NCBI RefSeq assembly: GCF_000814845.2 | Contig: NZ_CP010431.2 | Coordinates: forward strand, 4,216,001 to 4,280,000 | DNA: 64,000 bases | Source of the DNA: Pandoraea sputorum | GTDB lineage: Bacteria; Pseudomonadota; Gammaproteobacteria; Burkholderiales; Burkholderiaceae | Direction of reading: 5' to 3' | Part shown: piece after piece, positions 18,359 to 27,700 of the stretch | How positions within the stretch are numbered: the stretch's first letter is position 1 | Layout: each line of letters begins with the position of its first letter | Notes under the pieces: model-generated | Databases searched by the model: none | Told to the model about the DNA's origin: nothing | What the model saw: only the letters and a program-made list of their open reading frames with translations | Made by a program: the position numbers and the translations under genes

Positions 18359-19984
18359 TTACTGTTGCAGCAGCTTGAGTCGTTGCACCTTGCCCGACGG
18401 GCCACGCGGCAATTCGCTCACGAAGCGGAACTCCTTCGGGGTCTTGTAGCGGCCCAGCGTTTGCAAACAGTGTTCGCGCAATGCCTGCATGTCGGCAGAC
18501 GCGCGCTCGGGGTCGCCCGGATTGCCCGGCTCGCGCAGCACGACAAACGCCACGATCTCCTGTCCGTAAGCCGGGTCCGGCACGCCGACGGCAGCCGCCT
18601 CCAGTACATCGGGATGCCGCAGCAGCGCCTCGTCGATCTCGCGCGGCGCGATGTTCTCGCCGCCTTTGATGATGAGTTCCTTGGCTCGTCCGGTGATGTA
18701 GAAGTACCCGTCGCTGTCGCGGTGGCCGAGATCGCCGGTGCGCAACCAGCCATCGGCCGTGAAAGCGTCGGCGGTCTCGTCCGGGCGCTTGTAGTAGCCG
18801 CGCATGATCTGCGCGCCACGCAGCACCAGTTCGCCGGTCTCGCCTGCGTCGGCTTGCGAGCCGTCGCGGCGTATGACTCTCGCCTCGCCTCCCGAAGGCA
18901 ACCCGACGCTGCCGATGCGGCGCATGTGCGCATCGAAAGGATTGCTGAAGACAGGTGCCGCGGTCTCCGTCATCCCCATCGTCTCGATGATGCCGATGCC
19001 GAAGCGCGCTTCGAACGCCCGGTGATGGTCGGCGGGTAACGCCGCCGATGCACTGCGGCAAAAGCGCAGCCCGGCCAGCGCTGCGCGCGCCGGGGCGTCG
19101 CCTTCGAGCAGGTAAGCAACGATGGTCGGCACGACGTTGATCCACGAGCACCGCGTTGCTGTCACGTCGCGCCAGAAGGTGCTCGCGGAGAAGCGCGGGG
19201 CCATCACGACCGAGCCGCCGTGAAACAGTGGCGTGAGCAACGTCACCACCAGGCCGTTGATGTGATAAAGCGGCAGCGAGGCCAACACACGATCCTCATG
19301 CGTGAGCCGATGCTCGGCGCTGATGAACGAGGCGTTCGCGAGCAGGCTCCCGTGCGTAAGCAACACGCCCTTGGGCACCCCCGTCGTTCCCGACGTGTAC
19401 ATGAGCAACGCCACGTCGGCGAACACTTGCGAGGCCAGCGACGGCACCGCCGCCATCGCCGGGATCTCGGGCAGTGCGGTGGCATCGGGCGACGTGCACA
19501 CCAGCGCCACCGCGCGCGTCATCCCCTGTTCACGTGCGGCGTCCACCGCTTGCGTGAGCGCTGGCAACATCGCCTCGGAGACGAAGATCAGCCGCGTGTC
19601 CGAGTGCTCGACGATGTATTGCAGCTGTGTTGGCTGACAAAGCAAATTGATGGGATTGACGATCAGGCCGCTGTACATCGCAGCGAGGATCACTCGTGCC
19701 GACTGCGGACCGTTGCCCATGCACACGGACACGATATCGCCCGCTCGCAGTCCGGCTGCCGCAAATCGTCGCGACAGTTCCCGGCAATCGTCGCGCAACG
19801 CACGGAAGGTCAGCGCAACGGCATGGCCGCTTTCATCGTCATCGTTCAGTGCCAGCAGGTACGGACGCTCGCCATGCTTGTCCGCCTGCCGATCGATCAG
19901 ATCTCGCAACGTACTCACGTTCGCAGCGAGCGATTCATGCGCTGCAGCAAGGGCGGCGGAGACCGGGTTCATGGGCGCGTTCAT
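18359..19984 (-). CDS. sauT: AMP-forming acyl-CoA ligase (sulfoacetate-CoA ligase-like)
   Basis: A 541-residue adenylate-forming enzyme: P-loop MYTSGTTGVPKGVLLTH near residue 177, A5-type motif GMTETAAPVF, A7 TGDLG and A8 region GRAKELIIKGGENIAPREID, and the catalytic Lys in PSGKVQRLKLL at the end. In the sulfoacetate pathway SauT makes sulfoacetyl-CoA. The ATG at 19984 overlaps the upstream dehydrogenase stop codon (ATGA), showing translational coupling; the longer open frame lies inside that gene. Substrate is inferred only from the neighbours. Confidence 0.75.
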   Translation of the reverse strand: MNAPMNPVSAALAAAHESLAANVSTLRDLIDRQADKHGERPYLLALNDDDESGHAVALTFRALRDDCRELSRRFAAAGLRAGDIVSVCMGNGPQSARVILAAMYSGLIVNPINLLCQPTQLQYIVEHSDTRLIFVSEAMLPALTQAVDAAREQGMTRAVALVCTSPDATALPEIPAMAAVPSLASQVFADVALLMYTSGTTGVPKGVLLTHGSLLANASFISAEHRLTHEDRVLASLPLYHINGLVVTLLTPLFHGGSVVMAPRFSASTFWRDVTATRCSWINVVPTIVAYLLEGDAPARAALAGLRFCRSASAALPADHHRAFEARFGIGIIETMGMTETAAPVFSNPFDAHMRRIGSVGLPSGGEARVIRRDGSQADAGETGELVLRGAQIMRGYYKRPDETADAFTADGWLRTGDLGHRDSDGYFYITGRAKELIIKGGENIAPREIDEALLRHPDVLEAAAVGVPDPAYGQEIVAFVVLREPGNPGDPERASADMQALREHCLQTLGRYKTPKEFRFVSELPRGPSGKVQRLKLLQQ

Positions 19985-21456
19985 CGTCCGAATCTCCCGA
20001 AATAGTCGGCGAAGAGATCGTCCGCCTCGGGCACGTCGGCGGCGATGGGATAGGCCACGCGCGTGACGTTGAGGTACTGACGGTAGCCGAGGTTGTCGGT
20101 AAAGTTGTTCCGCCCCCACGTGCCGCAGCCCATCGACAGGGAGAACGGCAGACCGTTGTCGAAATTCCCGCCTGTCGCGAAGCAATGCGCCTGATTCACG
20201 ATCACGCGCGCCACCGGCAACGTCTCGCCCAGTTGCAGGGCCTGTGCCTTGTCAGCGCCATGCAGACCGACCGAGTGACCGGCGCCCATGTAGTGATAGA
20301 TGTTCGAGACAAGCGACACGGCGTCGTCGAAGTCGCGGGCACGATAGACCGTCAGAACTGGCGAGAGCTTTTCGCCCGAGAACGGGTAATCCGAGCCGGT
20401 GCCCGACTCCTCGACCATCAGGAATTTGGGATGCTGAGCCGCGATATCGTCGAGTCCGGCCAGACGCGCAATCCGCTGCGCCGACTTGGCCGTACAAGCG
20501 CCGGAGAGCTTGCCGTCCACCCACATCACTCGCGCCAGTGCCTGCTTCTGGTCGGCATTCAGCAAGACGCCACCGGCGACGTGCAACGCATCGATCATCG
20601 CGTCGTAGACCCGGCTCTCGATCACGACGCTGTTCTCCGACGAACAACTTGTCGCGTTGTCGAACGTCTTCGAACGGGCGATCTTTACGGCGGCATCCGG
20701 TAGATCGGCGCTGTGCGTGACGATCGACGCGACATTGCCCGCGCCGACGCCGAACGCGGGTGTGCCGCTTGTGTAAGCCATGCGCACGTTCGCCTGCGAG
20801 CCGGTCGCCACGATCAGATCTGCCTGACGCATGAGCGCCGCTGTAGCGGCCTTGCTGATCGGTTCCGGCAGCATTTGTACGAGATCCGGCGAGAGGCCCG
20901 CTTTGACGAGTTCCGCATGCACGAAGCGAAGCAACAAGGCGCACGCGCTGTAGCCCTTGGGCGACGGCGCAACAATCACCGCATTGCCGCACTTGAGGGC
21001 GTTGACGATCTTGTTCGCCGGCGTCGCCGCAGGATTGGTCGACGGTGTGATCGCAGCCACCACGCCCACCGGACGTGCGATCTCGACGATCCCCTTGCCC
21101 ACATCTTCGGCAATCACGCCATGCGTCTTGCGGCCGTGCAGATCGCGCAGCAGGCCGAGCGTCTTGCGGAAGTTCTTCTGAATCTTGTCGTCGACATTGC
21201 CCAGCCCCGTGTCGTGCACCGCCAGTTCAGCGAGTTGACGGTTGCGTGCGGGTTCCATGATCGCCCACGCCGCTGCGCTCGCCGCCGTGTCCAGCGCCTG
21301 CTGTCCGGCAGCGGCGAAGTCGCGTTGCGCTGCCCTTGCCCGCGCGATGAGCTGCGCGACCTGTGCCTCGACGTCGGCCGTATCGTTGCTCGCGTGCGGC
21401 GCTAACGTGCGAGCGTCCGATGGCGCAACGACAGCTCCGAGAGCCCGTGAATTCAT
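19981..21456 (-). CDS. sauS: CoA-acylating aldehyde dehydrogenase (sulfoacetaldehyde dehydrogenase-like)
   Basis: A 491-residue member of the acylating ALDH family (EutE/SauS). Catalytic Cys lies in DNATSCSSENSVV and the cofactor region in AITPSTNPAATPANKI. In sulfoacetate catabolism SauS reduces sulfoacetyl-CoA to sulfoacetaldehyde. A TCAGGAGG site precedes the ATG at 21456. It leads the sauS-T-U-like operon and is divergent from an IclR gene. Sulfoacetaldehyde acetyltransferase (Xsc) is not in the window, so the next step must be elsewhere. A general acetaldehyde dehydrogenase is the alternative. Confidence 0.78.
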   Translation of the reverse strand: MNSRALGAVVAPSDARTLAPHASNDTADVEAQVAQLIARARAAQRDFAAAGQQALDTAASAAAWAIMEPARNRQLAELAVHDTGLGNVDDKIQKNFRKTLGLLRDLHGRKTHGVIAEDVGKGIVEIARPVGVVAAITPSTNPAATPANKIVNALKCGNAVIVAPSPKGYSACALLLRFVHAELVKAGLSPDLVQMLPEPISKAATAALMRQADLIVATGSQANVRMAYTSGTPAFGVGAGNVASIVTHSADLPDAAVKIARSKTFDNATSCSSENSVVIESRVYDAMIDALHVAGGVLLNADQKQALARVMWVDGKLSGACTAKSAQRIARLAGLDDIAAQHPKFLMVEESGTGSDYPFSGEKLSPVLTVYRARDFDDAVSLVSNIYHYMGAGHSVGLHGADKAQALQLGETLPVARVIVNQAHCFATGGNFDNGLPFSLSMGCGTWGRNNFTDNLGYRQYLNVTRVAYPIAADVPEADDLFADYFGRFGR

Positions 21457-21548
21457 GAGACGCCTCCTGATGGTTTTCGAGTGAGTTCGCGTAACCAATC
21501 TAGCCAACACACGACGCGTCGCCGGTCTCAAATTCCCGGTCAAGCCGG

Positions 21549-21565
21549 ACACCTTCGGAGGGTGT
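21549..21565. promoter_or_regulatory. Candidate IclR operator in the sau divergent region
   Basis: Dyad ACACC-N7-GGTGT in the 268-bp region between the divergent dehydrogenase and IclR genes. Weak and short; position is the main support. Confidence 0.3.
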
Positions 21566-21724
21566 AAAGGGTGGGTCGAAATTCGGGACCGCTGAAGTCC
21601 GCAAAAGTAATCAAACCGATGCAGAATTGCGGTAACGGTCGAAGGAATAAGCGCGCAACGACAAAACTTCGCCACAGGCAACGTCAGATTGCCGAGGGGG
21701 ACATAGCAACACTCAGGAGACGAC

Positions 21725-22489
21725 ATGGCCGCATCGAATCAATCGAACGCCGCCGCAGTGCGTGCGTTTCGCGTGCTCGAAACCCTCGCCGACGCCGGCG
21801 GTCCGCTATCGATGATGGATCTCGTGAACGCGCTTGGACTGCCCAAGCAAACCGTGCATCGCATCCTCACGCAGTTAAAGGATGCATGGCTGATCACCCG
21901 CAGCGACGACGACCGGCGCTACGAATGCTCGCCACGCGTGCGCGCGCTGGCCATCAATGTGTTGATGCAGACAGGCCCTGCTGCGGCGCGTCATGGCTTG
22001 CTGGAGCAACTCGTCGCGCGCATCGGCGAGACGTGCAACCTGACGATGCTCTCGGGCAACGATGTGATCTACGTGGACCGTGTCGAGACGGAGTGGCCGC
22101 TACGCATGCATTTGCAGCCCGGCTCGCATGTCCCGCTGCACTGTTCGGCGAGCGGCAAACTGCTGCTGAGTTTCCTGCCGAAGGAACGTCGCGAACATCT
22201 GATCGACACACTGCCGCTGCGCCGTTTTTCGGATCAGACGTTCACCGACCGCAGCGCCTTGCGCGTCGAGCTGCAACAGACGCGGCGCCGCAAGATGGGC
22301 ATCAACAATCAGGAGCATTTGCAGGGGCTGATCGCGATCGCCGTGCCCGTCATGCTCAATCGCAACCGCGCGTGCGCCGCGATTGCCGTGCAAGCCCCCA
22401 TCGGGCGGCTGACGCTCGACGACCTGCTGGCATTCGAGCCCGAACTGCGCTTCGCTGCCGAAGAAACCGCACGCACTTTCAAGCACTGA
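21725..22489 (+). CDS. IclR family transcriptional regulator
   Basis: A 254-residue IclR protein. The winged HTH is at residues 10-75 (RAFRVLETLADAGGPLSMMDLVNALGLPKQTVHRILTQL in pieces) and the effector domain follows (CNLTMLSGNDVIYVDRVE, PLHCSASGKLLLSFL, GLIAIAVPVML). It is divergent from the sauSTU-like operon and therefore its probable regulator. An AGGAGA site precedes the ATG. The mgo-like operon begins 300 bp downstream on the same strand. Confidence 0.9.
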   Translation: MAASNQSNAAAVRAFRVLETLADAGGPLSMMDLVNALGLPKQTVHRILTQLKDAWLITRSDDDRRYECSPRVRALAINVLMQTGPAAARHGLLEQLVARIGETCNLTMLSGNDVIYVDRVETEWPLRMHLQPGSHVPLHCSASGKLLLSFLPKERREHLIDTLPLRRFSDQTFTDRSALRVELQQTRRRKMGINNQEHLQGLIAIAVPVMLNRNRACAAIAVQAPIGRLTLDDLLAFEPELRFAAEETARTFKH

Positions 22490-22588
22490 GCTGCCCTCGC
22501 CCATCGCTTGTCACCGCGTGTCACCACATGTCACCGCCCCGCCCTGCGCGGGGCGTGCTTCCCCCGCCCTTTCGCGACACCCGCGCGC

Positions 22589-22615
22589 ACACCTGTCCAT
22601 TATCTGAACAGGTGT
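22589..22615. promoter_or_regulatory. 27-bp palindrome, candidate sigma-54 activator site
   Basis: ACACCTGT at 22589-22596 and ACAGGTGT at 22608-22615, spacer 11. The identical arms with the identical 11-bp spacer recur at 33940-33966 upstream of the phosphopantetheinyl transferase. Its centre is about 110 bp before the transcript start predicted from the -24/-12 element, the usual distance for an enhancer-binding protein. Confidence 0.7.
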
Positions 22616-22686
22616 CATGCCTGCAAACGCCCGTTCGCCCCCTGAAAAATCCCCTCAATCGTCTAGATTCTTGCGTTTCGAGACGC

Positions 22687-22702
22687 TGGCATCGAACTTG
22701 CT
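22687..22702 (+). promoter_or_regulatory. Sigma-54 (-24/-12) promoter of the mgo-like operon
   Basis: TGGCATCGAACTTGCT has GG and GC separated by exactly 10 nt and matches the TGGCAC-N5-TTGC consensus except at the sixth base. It is in the coding direction, about 88 bp before the first gene. It is identical at 14 of 16 bases to the element at 34028-34043. Confidence 0.7.
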
Positions 22703-22789
22703 GATCCCTGTGGGCGACGACTTGAAAGTCGCGCCGCATTCCCCCTCGCACAGGTTGATTTCAACATCGTTATCACAAGGATGCCTATC

Positions 22790-23575
22790 GTGGACAAGAT
22801 CGAACATCTCGAACGTCAGATCAAGGAACATCACGCGACGCTTGCACATCACCCGGTGTTCCACTCCATCGAATCGATGCAAGGTTTGCAGACGTTCATG
22901 GAGTGGCACGTGTTTGCCGTCTGGGACTTCATGTCGCTGGTCAAGCGCCTGCAGGCCGACCTCACGACGATCACGCTGCCGTGGATCGCACCGCGCAATA
23001 TTCATGCCGCCCGTCTGATCAACGAGATCGTGCTCGGCGAGGAGTGCGACGAGACGCCGCAAGGCCCGATGAGCCACTTCGACCTGTACCTCGCCGCCAT
23101 GCGCGACGTCGGCGCCGATACGCGCCAGATCGAGAAGCTGATCGACCTGCTCGTCAAGGGCCATAGCGTGAGCGCCGCGCTCGCCGCCGTCGACGCCCCC
23201 GCGCCGGTACTGCGCTTCGTCAACTCGACGTTTGCGACCTGCTACGAAGGCAAGACGCATCAGGTACTCGGCAACTTCTTCTACGGCCGCGAAAACGTGA
23301 TTCCCGACATGTTCCGCACGCTGCTCGACGGCTGGCAGATCGATCCGAAGAGCGTGCCGCTGCTCACTTTCTACCTGGAGCGCCACATCGAAGTGGACTC
23401 CGGCGAACACGGCCCCGCCGCGCGCGCCATGATCGTCGAGGCCGCCAATAACGACGAACGCCTGATGGTCGAAGCGCTGGAAGCTGGCCTGCGCGCCATC
23501 GACGAACGCCTGCGTCTGTGGGACGGCCTGCACGAACACATCGTGGCGTCGCAGAAGGAAGCCGTCGCTGCCTGA
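22790..23575 (+). CDS. mgoB: DUF3050 haem-oxygenase-like protein (MgoB/PvfA-like)
   Basis: A 261-residue all-helical protein of the DUF3050 family: [17 protein letters not shown], then [20 protein letters not shown], and [15 protein letters not shown] with the His/Glu residues expected of a haem-oxygenase-like di-iron fold. In Pseudomonas mgo/pvf operons the equivalent protein precedes the N-oxygenase; its reaction is not settled. The GTG at 22790 is preferred because AAGGA ends 8 nt before it; the ATG at 22781 overlaps that site. First gene of the operon. Confidence 0.82.
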   Translation: MDKIEHLERQIKEHHATLAHHPVFHSIESMQGLQTFMEWHVFAVWDFMSLVKRLQADLTTITLPWIAPRNIHAARLINEIVLGEECDETPQGPMSHFDLYLAAMRDVGADTRQIEKLIDLLVKGHSVSAALAAVDAPAPVLRFVNSTFATCYEGKTHQVLGNFFYGRENVIPDMFRTLLDGWQIDPKSVPLLTFYLERHIEVDSGEHGPAARAMIVEAANNDERLMVEALEAGLRAIDERLRLWDGLHEHIVASQKEAVAA

Positions 23576-23626
23576 GTCGTTTGCGTAAGTCGTTTGTGCG
23601 ACTCGTTTGTGCGATTCGTTTGCGAG
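23575..23626. repeat. 13-bp tandem repeat, four copies, at the mgoB stop codon
   Basis: Units resembling ANTCGTTTGTGCG run from 23575 (the last base of the mgoB stop codon) to 23626. The second and third units differ at one base only; the first and fourth differ mainly at their ends. It occupies the first part of the 233-bp gap before mgoC. Confidence 0.8.
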
Positions 23627-23808
23627 CACCGCGCTATTTGCGCCTTTTTCATGAGGCAGGACGGTCGGGGGACCGGAGGGGCGCGGCCGACAGCACACGC
23701 TGTTGGCCGCACACGCCCCGTTTCGCCCCTCGCCCGGTGCTGCATACGCTCCCATTCGAATTCTGAACCGCAGGTCCTCTGCCGTCCCCCATATTCCGAG
23801 GCAACGCC

Positions 23809-24732
23809 ATGTCATTGCAGAGTTACGTCAGCCACGCTGACCAATGGGAACAACGCGCTACGATCCGTTCCCGTCCGCGCCGCATCGTCGAAGACGACGA
23901 CCTGAGCTACTACCCCGTCGAGCGTCAGCCGCTGTACGCGCACCCCGCCGTGATCGACGCCGGCCGCGAGGTGCAGGACTACATCCTGCTGCAAAGCTTC
24001 TACAAGTACATCAACGACGTCATCATCTTCGAGACGGAAATCGTGAACCGCACGGCGCTGGCCATCGCCAAGTCGCGCTTCCCGTTCGAGTTTCCGTTCG
24101 CGTGCCGCAGCGACGCCATGTCGGTCGTCATCGACGAGAACTACCACGCCTACGTGGCGATGGACTACCTCGACCAGGTCGAGCGCAGCACCGGTATCGG
24201 CCCCATCGAGCAAAACCGCGAGATCGAACTCTCGCGCGCCATTCCCCGCGCCATGGAATACGTGCCGCCGCAATACGCCGCCGGTATGGAACTGCTCGGC
24301 GTCGCCATCTCGGAAAACACGGTAACAGCCGAGGTTGCCGCCTTCTCGCGCGACACCACGCTCAAGCGTTCGGTCAAGGGTGTCATGGCCGACCATCTGG
24401 CCGACGAAGGCCGCCACTCGGTCTTCTGGATCAATCTGGTCAAGCTGTACTGGTCGGAGATCGACGAGACGGCACGCATCGAACTCGGACGCGGTCTGCC
24501 GTTCTTCCTGCGCGAGTACCTCACGAACGAGTTGCAACTCGAATTCGACCGCCGCCTGATCGGCACGCTCGATCTGCCCGCCGCCACACGCGAACAGATT
24601 GCAAACGACATGGTGGGCGCGTACCCGATCACCAACCAGCACCCGATGATCGTCAACATCCGCAAGTTCTTGAAGATGGCGGGGCTGCTCGAGCACGAAC
24701 CCACTCGCGCGGCCATCGCGCAATACCTGTGA
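23809..24732 (+). CDS. mgoC: Di-iron N-oxygenase, AurF family (MgoC/PvfB-like)
   Basis: A 307-residue ferritin-like oxygenase. A full AurF-type ligand set is visible: E75 or E77 (FETEIVN), E110 and H113 (DENYH), E175 (TAEVAAF), H196, E200 and H203 (HLADEGRH). Family members oxidise amines to hydroxylamino, nitroso or N-nitroso-type products. In mgo/pvf systems this enzyme supplies the N-oxide chemistry of leudiazen/valdiazen-type signals. It lies between the DUF3050 gene and the NRPS, 10 bp before the NRPS ATG. Biochemical product is inferred from the family. Confidence 0.9.
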   Translation: MSLQSYVSHADQWEQRATIRSRPRRIVEDDDLSYYPVERQPLYAHPAVIDAGREVQDYILLQSFYKYINDVIIFETEIVNRTALAIAKSRFPFEFPFACRSDAMSVVIDENYHAYVAMDYLDQVERSTGIGPIEQNREIELSRAIPRAMEYVPPQYAAGMELLGVAISENTVTAEVAAFSRDTTLKRSVKGVMADHLADEGRHSVFWINLVKLYWSEIDETARIELGRGLPFFLREYLTNELQLEFDRRLIGTLDLPAATREQIANDMVGAYPITNQHPMIVNIRKFLKMAGLLEHEPTRAAIAQYL

Positions 24733-24742
24733 GGAACGAGTC

Positions 24743-27700
24743 ATGAGAGCGATTTCCTTCGCCATCGCGGGCAACAACCGCCTCGGCGCACGTCTGTTCG
24801 CCGCGCTCCACGACATGGGGCACGACGTGGTGCCGTTGTCGTACAGCAGCGGCCCGCTGACCGAAGCAGCGGTGCAGCTGGGCGCGAGCCTGCCTACGCC
24901 GGACAGTGGTCCTCAGCGCGTCGAGTGGCGTATCGACTGCGGCGATGCCGCTCCGGAAACCGCCTGCGCCGCCACGCACATCATGACGTTTCGCGCCAGC
25001 GCCCCGGCACTCCCGCCGGTCACGTCCACCCTCGCGTGGCAGTGGCATGGCCCGCGTGGCAACGTTGACGTCGCTACCACGGTCTGCGCGTTCGAGAGCC
25101 TGCGCTGCGGCGCGGACATGGTCGCGCAGATCGATGCTGAAGCCGAAGCTATGCTTGTCGACATCGTCAGCCAGCTCGGTCGCGACGTGCTGACCACCGA
25201 TGGACTCGCATCGCGTCCCGTGGCAGAGGCCGCGCCAGGGAGCGTGGTGCTCGACTTGCAGCGCCTGTCCGGCTGGCATGCGACGAACGAGACGGCACGC
25301 GAGATGGCGTTGGAGCCGTCGCTGCCTGAAATGATTTCTCGGCGCGCGCTCGAGACTCCGTCGGCCGTCGCGCTGCGCGATGCCAACGGCGACGTCAACT
25401 ACCGCACCTTCGTCGCCGCATCGATGAAGCTCGCCCTCGACATCGCCGCGATGCTGCCCGTGCAATCGCCCGACGATCGCACGCCGCAGGTCGTTGCGGT
25501 ACGGCTGCCCAAGTCGCGACTGCTGTACACCGCGATCCTCGGTGCGATTGGCGCGGGTGCGGCCTATGCGCCGCTCGACCCGTCGTTTCCTGCGGAACGC
25601 GTGCGCCAGATCGTCGAACAGAGCCGTGCGACGTGCCTGATCACCGATGACGATTTCGACGCGAGCGCGCTTGACGGGCTGAACGTCAGAATCATTCGTC
25701 TGCGCTCGCTCAATGTGGCGGACGTGAACATCGGCGTGACGGCGTGGCCCGTGTCGCGACTTCCCGACCGCGCGAGCCGCTGCGCCATCACGATCTTCAC
25801 CTCCGGTTCGACGGGCGTACCCAAGGGCGTCATGCTCACGCACCGCAACATCGTGCACTTCTGCCACTCGTATCGCGACTACATCGGGTTAGACGCCAGC
25901 TCGCGCGCATTGCAGTTCTGCACGGTGGCGTTCGACGTCTCGCTGCTCGACATTTTCCCGACGTTCCTCGCCGGAGCGATGCTGGTGATCCCGACCGAAG
26001 CCCAGCGACACGCGCTCGACGATCTGAGCGCGCTCATCGAGCGCGAAGCTGTCACGCACGCTTTCCTGCCGCCCGCGCTGCTCGGCGTGATGCCGGATGC
26101 GCAGTGGCCTGCGCTGCGGCATCTGCTGACCGGCGGTGACGTCTGTTTTCCCGAGACGATTGCCCGCTGGAGTCAGGGCCGTGAGTTTCACAACATCTTC
26201 GGCCCGGCGGAATGCACGGTATTCGTCACCGTCGCGCGCCTGAAGGCGGGCGACAGCAACCGGTTGATCGGGCGGCCGCTCGCGAACGTGCGCTGCTACG
26301 TGCTCACGGAGACCGGCGAGCCGGCGCGCACGGGTGAGGCGGGCGAACTGTGCGTGGCCGGTGCCGGTGTGGCGGATGGCTATCTGCATCGTCCCGATCT
26401 GACAGAGCGCAGCTTCGTCCCCAACCCGTTTGCCGATCCGGATGGTCAGTGGCCGTCGGCGCACGACGAACTGCTGTATCGCACGGGCGACATCGTACAG
26501 TGGGACGAGTACGGCGCACTGCACTTCGTCGGACGCCGTGACGCGCAGGTCAAGATTCGAGGCTTTCGCGTCGAACTCGGCGAGATCGAATCGGCCGCGC
26601 TCGCCACCGGCCAGTTCGGTCAGTGCGCATGCGTGGTCGACGACCGCAAGCGCATTCGTGGCTTCGTCGCCCGCCCACTGGCGGCATCCGTGACAGGCGA
26701 CACGCTGCGCGACCTGCTCGTTGCCCGTCTGCCGGACTACATGGTGCCTTACGAAATCGTCGTGCTCGACGCGCTGCCTGCCACCAACAACGGCAAGATC
26801 GACCGCAACGCGCTTGGCCGCATTCCGGCGCAGCGCGCCCGCACGGAAGACGACACCGCGCAGGCACCGCTCACCGAGACGGAAACGAATCTGCGTGCCC
26901 TGTGGGCACGGCTGCTCGATCTAGAGCCGTTCGAAATCGGCCGCGACGATTCGTTCTTCAACCTGGGCGGCCACTCGCTGCTGGTCTCGCGGCTCATGCT
27001 GGCAGTCAAAAAGGAGTTCGGCGGCAATGCACCGCTCGCCCGCTTCATGGAGCGTCCGACCATCGGTGCGCTGGCGTCGCTGCTCTCGAACGACGACGTC
27101 AACAAGGGCGAACGCATTCCGCAGCGTGTCTTCGACGACATGGTGCTGCCCGACGACATTCGTCCGGTCGACGGTCTGCGCCCCATTGCAGACGGCGCAA
27201 GCGCGATTCTGCTCACGGGTGCGAACGGCTTCCTCGGCACCTTCATCGCGGCCGAGCTGATCGCGCAAACGTCCGCCACGATCCATTGCATGGTGCGCGC
27301 GGCGAGTCAGAAGGAAGGCGAAGCGCGTCTCGCGCAGGCATTGCAGGCCAATGGACTGGCTGCGCTCGCAGGCCATCCGCGTCTGAAAGTTGTGCTCGGC
27401 GATCTGGCGAAACCGCGACTCGGTGTATCGCCGGAAACGTGGCGAACGCTGGCGCACGACATCGATGCGATCTATCACAACGGAGCACACGTCAATCACG
27501 TCTACGACTATCCGTATCTGTACGACGCGAACGTCGGCGCAACGCTCGAACTGTTGCGCCTCGCCTGCGAGTTCCGCAACAAGTCGATGCACTTCGTCTC
27601 GACGTTGTCCGCCGCGAGTGCTGTGAACGCCGACGGTCACGTTCTTGAGGAGGGTCCTGCCCGCAACGCGCCCGCCTTCGTGAACAACGGCTACAACGTG

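Larger units (their letters stand above)
22490..22789 (+). promoter_or_regulatory. mgo-like operon upstream region
   Basis: No gene is seen. From left to right: TGTCACC three times at exactly 10-bp spacing (22509, 22519, 22529); a GC hairpin (22536-22554) that may end the IclR transcript; a 27-bp palindrome (22589-22615); and a -24/-12 promoter (22687-22702). The last two are listed separately. Confidence 0.6.

Noticed and set aside
18338..18361. GC-rich hairpin followed by TTTTT on the plus strand between the SauU- and SauT-like genes
   Set aside because: Both flanking genes are on the minus strand, so no transcript on the plus strand needs it, and the stem is imperfect.
22904..22917. TGGCACGTGTTTGC inside mgoB, resembling a sigma-54 promoter
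   Set aside because: GG and GC are 9 nt apart, not 10, and it lies in coding sequence.
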